64,000 nucleotides of DNA, from the NCBI GenBank assembly GCA_017654935.2, contig CM065682.1, forward strand, positions 34,505,342-34,569,341. Direction: 5' to 3'. A model generated the notes under the pieces. The model was not told the DNA's origin, ran no database searches, and worked only from the letters and a program-made list of their open reading frames with translations. The position numbers and the translations under genes were made by a program. This DNA is from Phymorhynchus buccinoides. Its lineage: Eukaryota > Mollusca > Gastropoda > Neogastropoda > Raphitomidae. The number at the start of each line of letters is the position of its first letter. The first letter of the stretch is position 1. Positions 55,441 to 64,000 of this stretch are shown one piece after another.

Positions 55441-56200
55441 TTTATCAGGAGCGAAGCGACTTGGTATCACACACAGCACAGTGAGCCAAAGAAGGACCGT
55501 GTCTGTCTGTCAGTCCGTCCCACGTTAAAGTCAAGAAAGCCTTAACCGATTTTAATGATATTTGGATGTTAGGTCTGTTGCGTCACCGTGATGGTTTTAG
55601 ACTATTTTGCAGAAATAAAACTTAACAAAATAACCGTTAAATGGCAGTTATTTTCTGTTTTTAACACCTTTCCGCCAATTTCATCCAAACTATTTCACAG
55701 AATGTCGTAGAATTTTGAAGTAGATACTTTTTTTTCTTAACAAACATAACCGCCAAGTTTGGAAAGTGTGACTTAACATTTTGTCGGTTAAAAACGGTTA
55801 TTTTTTAGTTTTGCAGTGATCGTAATGAAAATTGGTGGGTAGGTTCATGTTTCCATTCTGAAAATTATAGTACTCTCTTCATAAACGACACTTAACTTTT
55901 GACAGTTGAAAACCGTTATGTTTTAGTTTTGCAGTGATCGTAATGAAAATTGGTGGGTAGGTTCAGCTTTTCATTCTGGAAATTATATAGTGACCTTTTC
56001 AGAAACGACATTTAACTTTTGACAGTTGAAAACCGTTATTTTCTATTTTTGCAGTGATCTTGATGAAAATTGGTGGGTAGGTTCAGTTTTACTTTCTAAA
56101 CATGATAATGAACTTTTTGAATAACGACATTTTAGTTTTGACAGTTAAAACCCGGTTTTTTTAAATTTTCACGGTTCTGTCTGTCTGTCCTCTCTCTTTC
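55441..56200 (+). repeat. GCGAAGCG repeat with tandem ~120-bp units
   Basis: Starts GGAGCGAAGCGACTTGG. From about 55790 three or four units contain AGTTGAAAACCGTTAT, TTTTGCAGTGATCGTAATGA and AAATTGGTGGGTAGGTTCA. Ends near a short (CT)n at 56190-56256. Class unknown. Confidence 0.75.
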
Positions 56201-56299
56201 TCTCTCTCTTTGTGTGGAAGAAAAAAATCGTTTCTCTCTCTCTCTCTCTCTCTTTCTGTGGTGGTGAACAGCTTCTTTTTATAGAAGTAAATGCACACA

Positions 56300-57050
56300 C
56301 TTTATGGGGTTCGCCGAATTGTCGGCAAAATATGACCGAAAAATCGGTGAAATTTCAATCTTGAATATCTCAAAAACGGCTGCATGGATCTCGTTCATAT
56401 TTTCAGAATGTACTACAATGTACATTTGCAACACTTCCCACATAAAATCCAACCAGAACTACGAACCAAAAGTGCCACAGCTATGGTCAGGCAACTTTTA
56501 TTTGGTTCACGGAATAGCCCAAACCGGAAGTGCCGTCACAAAACTAACTATTGGATAGTGTAGCCCTTATGTCGGCCCAGGTCTGAAAGGAGTTTGTTGA
56601 CGATATGTTAAATGGTTTGGAAGTTATTCAAATATATGTAAATTTGGTTGACCTACTTTCACTATGTTTTTTTACTTTTCAACCGATTTTGCTTACATTC
56701 ACAGGAAAATTCACTATTCTCATGCTCAAAGTCCAATATTATACCGATTGGCCAAAATATGGGCTAAAAATGGCCAAATTCGGCCAATATTCAAGCTTGA
56801 ATAACTCAAAAACGGCTTCGCGGAATGCATTCCTTTTTTCACTGATTATTAAGGAGTATCTTTGCAACACTTCCGACATGAAACTGAGCCAGAAGTGCCA
56901 ACTGGAAGTGGGGACAAATATTTTCAAGTTTATTGACTCAAAACCCCTTGGACAAAATGCATAGAATGCTATTTAGAGTAAGCAAGCCATAGCAGAGTGT
57001 TACAGTGACGCAAAGCGACACTGACGTCATTGGTGTCTTGAAGTAAGCTG
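56300..57050 (+). repeat. Two diverged tandem copies of a ~440-bp repeat
   Basis: 'CTTGAATA.CTCAAAAACGGCT', TTGCAACACTTCC and 'CAGAA.T..GAAC/GCCAA' recur at about 56360-56480 and 56795-56905. Ends with GACGCAAAGCGACACTGACG, again a GCG/AAGCG-type motif. Confidence 0.6.
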
Positions 57051-57179
57051 TGACGTATATAGTAGCTTAAGAAATTGCGGAAGGGCACAACAGAGAGAAC
57101 AATGAACAACAATATTTTACTGAACTGGGCCATCTGCCCATGTCAAAGGGGACAGCGGGGTAGGGTCATCAGCAAATCA

Positions 57180-57262
57180 GAGAGAGAGAGAGAGGGGGAG
57201 AGAGAGAAAGAGAGAGAGAGAGAGAGAAAGAGTGAAACACAGAGAAAGAGAGAGAGAGAGAT
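57180..57262. repeat. (GA)n microsatellite
   Basis: Imperfect GA tract. Confidence 0.9.
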
Positions 57263-57318
57263 TGAAGATGATATATAGATGGTTGATGAAAAGGGAGAAT
57301 CCTGTCATGTTTGTCCTA

Positions 57319-57648
57319 TCACCCCCCTATCTCTCTCTGTTTATCTTCCTCCCTCCTCTCTCTCTTTCTCTGTCTCTCTCCCTCATCTCTCTCTCTCACT
57401 CTCTACAGCTTCGCTCCTGGGTGTGCAGTGCCAAAACAGAATCTTAACATGTGCTCTCTCTCTCTTTCTCTCTCCCTCCCTCCATCCCTCTCTCTATGTT
57501 TTTCTCTATCACCCCCTATCTCTCTCTGTTTATCTTCCTCCCTCCCTCTCTCTTTCTCTCTCTCTCCTCCCTCTCTTTCTCTCTCTCTCACCACTCTCTA
57601 CAGCTTCGCTCCTGGGTGTGCAGTGCCAAAACAGAATCTTAACATGTG
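57319..57648 (+). repeat. ~200-bp tandem duplication of a CT-rich acceptor-like segment
   Basis: Both halves contain TATCTCTCTCTGTTTATCTT, a long CT tract, CACTCTCTACAG, then CTTCGCTCCTGGGTGTGCAG and TGCCAAAACAGAATCTTAAC. The 'polypyrimidine-CTACAG-GC-rich' build looks like an intron end and exon start, but I recognise no gene. Confidence 0.75.
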
Positions 57649-57699
57649 CGAAAGGCACTGCACCTCTACTTAATTTATTTTGGTAGATGTATTATTTTT

Positions 57700-58100
57700 G
57701 GTCTGCTCCCGCCTGGAAAGAGCATCACCACCGTGCAGTGTCACACATTTTTTGGTCGGGGTGAGCAGGCTGGAATCAATTGGCAAAATGACGGTGGGAA
57801 TGGTCTTCACACGAAATCCACAGAAACTCAAGTAATCTGTGAATGCCGGGTCACTAAACAGTTTGAAGAACAGAATAGACAAGGTCCTCGAGGACTATAT
57901 GTATTGTTGCAACGCGAGTCACCCGCTGCGTGCCACAGCCAGTGTGTCTGCTGCAGACCGCCCGTGTGAACAGTCGCATAATTAAGAACAATCAGAAGAA
58001 TAAGATTGCTAGGTTGTAGCCCAAAGTTAGGCTAGTTAGTTTCCTGATCAAAAGATCAGCAACAGGCCATGTGGCCGATATACGCTGCGAAACTATACTA
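57700..58100 (+). pseudogene. LINE relic, RT C-terminus
   Basis: One frame from about 57836 reads SVNAGSLNSLKNRIDKVLED, closely matching the relic at 32820-32890 (AVNAKSLNSFKNIIDKFF). Frameshifts separate it from the upstream part. The 3' side has GGCCATGTGGCCGATATACG and AACTATACTATACTAA, a LINE tail-like stretch. Confidence 0.65.
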
Positions 58101-58205
58101 TACTAAATAATCTCTCGCATACTCAGATACTTTAAAGAGTTCAGATTGTGACATTTCACTTTTAAGCACATCTTAAATCATCTAAAGGCCATCGTATCCC
58201 CAACC

Positions 58206-58650
58206 CAGTGTTGATTCTAGGATTTTTCAAAACCAAGGGCTCCCTAGATTGGAAAAAGGGAGCCCCTGGGCTCCCCTAGCTAACAAAAAAGGGGGCATAT
58301 TAACTAAATTGTATGTGCACGCTAAAACGTTTAAAAATGTTAATATTGCTTTTCTTTTAAAACGTATGAAACTGGTTCAACCTTACAACCTTACTTGGCC
58401 TTGCAAACTTTCTAGCTGCATATAGATTATAAATGAGAGTTGACTTGGAAGTTGGGGGGGGGGGGGGGGCAGGAGAGAAAGAGACTAGAATGAGTATGTG
58501 GTGGGACAAGTACCAAAAAATAGACATGAAAAAAGATCTTAAAAAGTGAGACAATAATTTTAAACTAAGACACAATGAATGAGAAAAGAGTGAGAGAGGG
58601 AGGAAGAAGGGTGAGAACTTTTAAACAGAGAGAACCTGTGTTACAGTGTC

Positions 58651-58717
<67 letters not shown>

Positions 58718-58721
58718 AGAT

Positions 58722-58753
<32 letters not shown>

Positions 58754-59401
58754 CATGCATCGTGGATGTTATCGCCCTCGCCTTCTTCCTTGAAACACAA
58801 CCAAGCCTTTGGAAAGACTGTTTTTCATGTCTTTCCAGTTCGTTGGGCAAGGCAGTTTCAAGAAGTTCCAATCCGGTTCTGGTTGACAGTAATCATTACT
58901 GAGTAATGACACATCTGTTGGCATCGCGAGTTCCGTTTCACTTCCTGACCCATTGAGTGTATTCTTAGTTGTACACATATCCTTGGTTGATAGGCCACAA
59001 AACCACGAAATTAAACAAGTTTGCTTTGATTGCTTTGCTCACTGCGCCTTAGAGGCCCTACAACAGAACGAGAATCGCTGGCTGTAGCATTGCATTGAAC
59101 TCGATAGTGTGCCCCAAAACAAAAATGGCGGACTGAAAATATGTGCTCCTGAGTGAAAATTTGTGTGATCGGACAAAGCCAGAGTCATCGGCCAATCAGA
59201 AACGAGGACAGAAAGGATGCTCGGTTTCACTCAGTCTTGAGAAGAATATACACACAGCAGCCGCGACTACGCACTCGCTAAGTAAAAGTGCGTTCGTTTT
59301 TATTTTTGTGCGTGAGTCGGGCCGCACTGTTCGCGATTTTATGCGTCCTAGGGTGAAAAAATGCGGGAATCCCGCAAGACCGCGCTCTAGAATCAACACT
59401 G
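58206..59401. mobile_element. hAT-like DNA element, 1.2 kb
   Basis: CAGTGTTGATTCTAG at the left and CTAGAATCAACACTG at the right form a perfect 15-bp inverted repeat. CCAACC flanks both sides directly (6 bp; hAT elements usually make 8). Contains G- and GA-tracts (58455, 58669-58754), no intact transposase. Confidence 0.65.
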
Positions 59402-59997
59402 CCAACCAACTGTTCCCCTTAGCTTCTTTGCCACTCCCTCCATTCAAGATAACTTGTTACAAACACCTTTTTGTTTGTAAGTTCCTTAGGCTGCCATATT
59501 TTATTCCCCTCTGCACACAAACTCCCTAAGTCGTTTTCCTCTTCTCGTTACTTTTTCATAACCTTGTTCATCTCATTTTCAAAATCATTCTACCACTCAA
59601 GATACTCATGGATGAACCCACATCAACCATGTGAACTGTGATTGTCGAATCTGTGACACCGGTTTCCTCTGTAAATATTTGTCAAGTCCAGATCTCTACC
59701 CACACAATGTGGAGTCTATGACTTTAAACATTATTTTTCATTTGGTCTCTTTTTTGACACACCGAGAAGAAAAAACACAACAATCAAATACATGACTAGT
59801 GAGTAAACTGTCAGACTTGTGAGTATTAATAAATGCCATTGATATGTCGATTTCTTTTCATTTGTTATTTTTAAACAAGAATGACTAAGAAAAGTTGATA
59901 GTTATATTTTGTTCCTTATTTCCTTTTACTGTGCTTGTTCTAGAGCTGTGAACAACTCACACGGACTAACAAATCATTTATAAGAGGGCGCTGATGA

Positions 59998-60131
59998 TCA
60001 CTTGTAGTGGGCGTTGATGGAGCGGCCAATGACCAAGCGGCGCACCTCACTGGTGCCGGCACCGATCTCGTACAGCTTGGCGTCACGCAGCAGTCGGCCT
60101 GCTGGGTAGTCGTTGATGTAGCCGTTCCCTC
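59998..60131 (-). CDS. IVD: IVD last exon (isovaleryl-CoA dehydrogenase C-terminus)
   Basis: Isovaleryl-CoA dehydrogenase is the mitochondrial FAD enzyme of leucine breakdown, passing electrons to ETF. This exon encodes [20 protein letters not shown], then [20 protein letters not shown] and AHYK, stop at 59998-60000. 'GGNGYIND.P.[21 protein letters not shown]' is the acyl-CoA dehydrogenase C-terminal signature and the wording fits IVD best among family members (from memory). Acceptor TTGTTCAG on the minus strand; GA completes Gly with the previous exon. Confidence 0.93.
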
Positions 60132-60210
60132 CTGAACAAGAATGCAGCAACAACATTGTTGATATACAGACAAAACGCAGAATGTGTGCCGCTCAGTCAT
60201 GCCCAACAAT

Positions 60211-60300
60211 GACGTCCAGATAGCAGAGGAGGCAGCTGCTAATTCCAGAGGGCTGGGCTGGAATTGGTTTATAGCGGAGGTGCTTTGACCAGGTTACGCT
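60211..60300. repeat. Diverged repeat pair in the IVD intron
   Basis: CCAGATAGCAGAGGAGGCAG and CCAGAGGGCTGGGCTGGAAT recur at 60650-60700 (CCAGATAGCATAGGGGCAG, CCAGAGGGCTGGGATAGAAT). The 34-bp array lies between the two. Confidence 0.65.
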
Positions 60301-60334
60301 CCCACTCTCTCTCTCTAATTTTGTAATAAGGAAA

Positions 60335-60540
60335 TCGATGATTTCTCTGTTTTCCCTTGGCAGTGAAGGGGTTAATTTCTCTGTTTTCCCCTGGCAGTGA
60401 AGGGGTTAATTTCTCTGTTTTCCCCTGGCAGTGAAGGGGTTAATTTCTGTTTTCCCCTGGCAGTGAAGGGGTTAATTTCTGTTTTCCCCTGGCAGTGTAG
60501 GGATTAATTTGTTTTCCCCTGGCAGTGAAATGGTTAAACC
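60335..60540. repeat. ~34-bp tandem array made of a piggyBac-like end
   Basis: Six units of TTAATTTCTCTGTTTTCCCC followed by TGGCAGTGAAGGGG, some shortened by loss of CT. The unit equals the terminal bases of the TTAA elements at 41928 and 61961 plus their TTAA target. Confidence 0.85.
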
Positions 60541-61132
60541 TTCCATCTACATCACAACTTATAACACTTTTAGGCTGTGGATGCTAGAACACATATTTTT
60601 AACAGACCCATGTATGTCTGGTCATCTTTTCCAACTATGACTGCCAGATAGCATAGGGGCAGCTGCTATTCCAGAGGGCTGGGATAGAATTTGTTCATAG
60701 TTGATGCTTTGCTCAGGGCACATCCCCACTATCTCAGCCAAAAGGATTTGAGGACTGCTGGCATTGGGGAAAGTCCCCAAGGGTCAATACATACTGTAAG
60801 AGAAACACACAAACCCATGTTCTCAACTTCTGGTCTCAATGGGCAACTTGAGCCCCTCCCTCTCTCTCACTACACCCAACTAAGAATATAACGCGCTAAG
60901 CCCCTAATGGTTTGACTGCCCTCTGGCGGTCAAATTATCATCCTAAGTTGCCCATTGTTTTTTAACTTGGAGTACAACAAATAAATTAAAACCCCACCAC
61001 CACCACCTCTGAAGACAACTAGGGCTACAAACCTGCAAAGAATGCAGATCTGCTGTTCTCTATTGGGGTAGTGGGTGGGTGCCTTGTGTCTCCACGTGGG
61101 CAGCTGGACGACCCTGCCCCCTCCATACATCT

Positions 61133-61445
61133 CTTCCTGTGGGGATACTGGGGTTTTTTTCATACAAATAGTTCCCCCTCCTCCTGGAAGTTCTGTACTT
61201 GTAACTTCCTCTAATACGTCACTCTCCTTGACTCTGCCTTTTCCTTTGACTTTCTATATTTCTGACTTATTGGTCCATTCTCCTACCTTTAAAACAAAAA
61301 TCTTGCAAATAATTTTCTCTTTTGAGCTCCTCAGAAACCGGAATGTGTCGGCTGAATGAAGTGGGGAGACCAGTGAAAACTGAAAACCGGACACATATGT
61401 ACCTCACCCATTATGGCCATATGGCCTGGGAACACAGAAGAAGTT
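61133..61445 (+). repeat. Dispersed repeat R2, full sense copy
   Basis: From TCCTGTGGGGATACTGGGG to GGCCTGGGAACACAGAAGAAG. The most complete sense-orientation copy in the window; reference for 203, 8443, 16452, 22870, 31400 and 34390. Confidence 0.8.
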
Positions 61446-61534
61446 CTCTGCTACTAGTCACAATGAGAACACTTGATGTTTGTTAAAAACACACTTACGT
61501 AACACAAAAACAGCGAGAGAATAATGTAACTACA

Positions 61535-62003
61535 TTAACCCTTTCACCGCCAATGTCGCATTTTTGCACCGCAATGGCTTAACACCCATGTCACTAAAAG
61601 ACATCAAATCAGGGCCTGTCATCCGAAGAACCTATTTTATTAATATTGGGAGGCAAGGATAGGCGTAATGTTATACACATCAGAGGAATTTGCAATATTG
61701 CAGATTTTTTCTTCTTCTCTACCCAGATAAGTTTAACCCCTTGACTGCCATATAATGTATCACATACTGACTTGATGACATCACTGATGACATCATCAGA
61801 TGAAGAGGAATAACTATGATATGCTGGTTTTTGCTGTAACACAGTCAAGAGAGTAATATCCCCAGACCATTTTGCCAGATTGGCTCTATCAGTTGTCTTT
61901 TCCATGGCATGATTTGTACAATGACTTTTTCTTTTATTTTCTCTGGCAGTCAAGGGGTTAATGGTATTTTTTGGCTAAAAACGGCTGGCTGTGAAAGGGT
62001 TAA
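61535..62003. mobile_element. Outer piggyBac-like MITE in the IVD intron
   Basis: TTAACCCTTTCACCGCCA at the left, TGGCTGTGAAAGGGTTAA at the right, sharing 12 bp inverted. It is interrupted at an internal TTAA by the element at 61733. The right end lies 13 bp from the IVD exon at 62017. Confidence 0.85.
61733..61961. mobile_element. Inner piggyBac-like MITE, nested
   Basis: TTAACCCCTTGACTGCCA at the left and TGGCAGTCAAGGGGTTAA at the right: perfect 18-bp inverted repeat including TTAA. 229 bp. Contains the sequence from which the 53-bp satellite unit derives (AGACCATTTTGCCAGATTGG). Confidence 0.92.
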
Positions 62004-62016
62004 AGACTAAACCTAC

Positions 62017-62089
62017 CTAGAATCTGTACAGTATCCAGGGCCATTTTGGTGGCTGCTTCTGCTGCATACATAATCACCGCTGCGCAGTC
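62017..62089 (-). CDS. IVD: IVD penultimate exon
   Basis: Reverse strand, 73 bases, phase 0 start and phase 1 end: DCAAVIMYAAEAATKMALDT, then VQIL and G split across the junction. It matches '(K)[26 protein letters not shown]' of vertebrate IVD in pattern (from memory). Acceptor GTGTGCAG, donor CTAG|GTAGGT. Joining to the last exon gives [11 protein letters not shown] without a frame break. Upstream exons were not found in the remaining 1.9 kb. Confidence 0.92.

Positions 62090-64000
<1,911 letters not shown>

Overview
The window is intron-rich animal nuclear DNA. Dense CA/CT/GA microsatellites, many short DNA transposons and non-LTR retrotransposon relics suggest a lophotrochozoan, most likely a marine gastropod mollusc; that placement is inference from style, not proven. 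Three conserved genes were reconstructed exon by exon, and every splice junction I used keeps reading phase.

Layout: (1) about 860-17,870, + strand: 3' part of PLA2G6, group VI calcium-independent phospholipase A2. Ankyrin-repeat exons are followed by the patatin-like catalytic domain (DGGGIRG loop, GTSTG serine motif, DGG aspartate motif) and the stop codon; the 5' exons lie left of the window. (2) 17.9-34.9 kb: intergenic, made of dispersed repeats, MITEs, a gag-like ORF cut by a 500-N assembly gap, long (CT)n tracts and LINE relics. (3) 34,970-42,548, + strand: complete STX17 (syntaxin 17, autophagosome Qa-SNARE), 7 coding exons, 362 codons plus stop. (4) 42.6-60 kb: an L2/CR1-like LINE with one uninterrupted endonuclease-RT ORF (43,871-47,296), piggyBac-like TTAA MITEs, a 53-bp satellite, a foldback element, a hAT-like element and tandem repeats. 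(5) 59,998-62,089, - strand: the last two exons of IVD (isovaleryl-CoA dehydrogenase); the rest lies right of the window or was not recognised. The three genes are unrelated housekeeping genes (membrane lipid hydrolysis, autophagosome fusion, leucine breakdown); nothing suggests joint function.

Most unusual signal: tandem repeats whose unit spans an exon/intron boundary, so that each unit carries a copy of a real splice site. In PLA2G6 the acceptor and first codons of the catalytic-loop exon are repeated about 39 times (9.3-12.75 kb) plus older decayed copies; another exon's acceptor edge is repeated as five 59-bp units (6.41-6.69 kb), its 3' half survives as decayed copies downstream, and a further exon has one duplicated acceptor edge. 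In STX17 the exon-2 donor edge is repeated about 12 times (36.05-37.08 kb) and the last exon's acceptor edge is duplicated once. Splicing must choose one true site among many near-identical ones, and in the cases I could test, using a decoy shifts the frame.

Other points: a piggyBac-like MITE nested in another, with an uninterrupted related copy in the same window; a satellite grown out of the middle of a MITE; a tRNA-headed retroposon of about 825 bp with a 17-bp target duplication; and a foldback element built of GGACAATTCGCCCC-type subrepeats with a 9-bp target duplication. All identities and copy counts are by eye.
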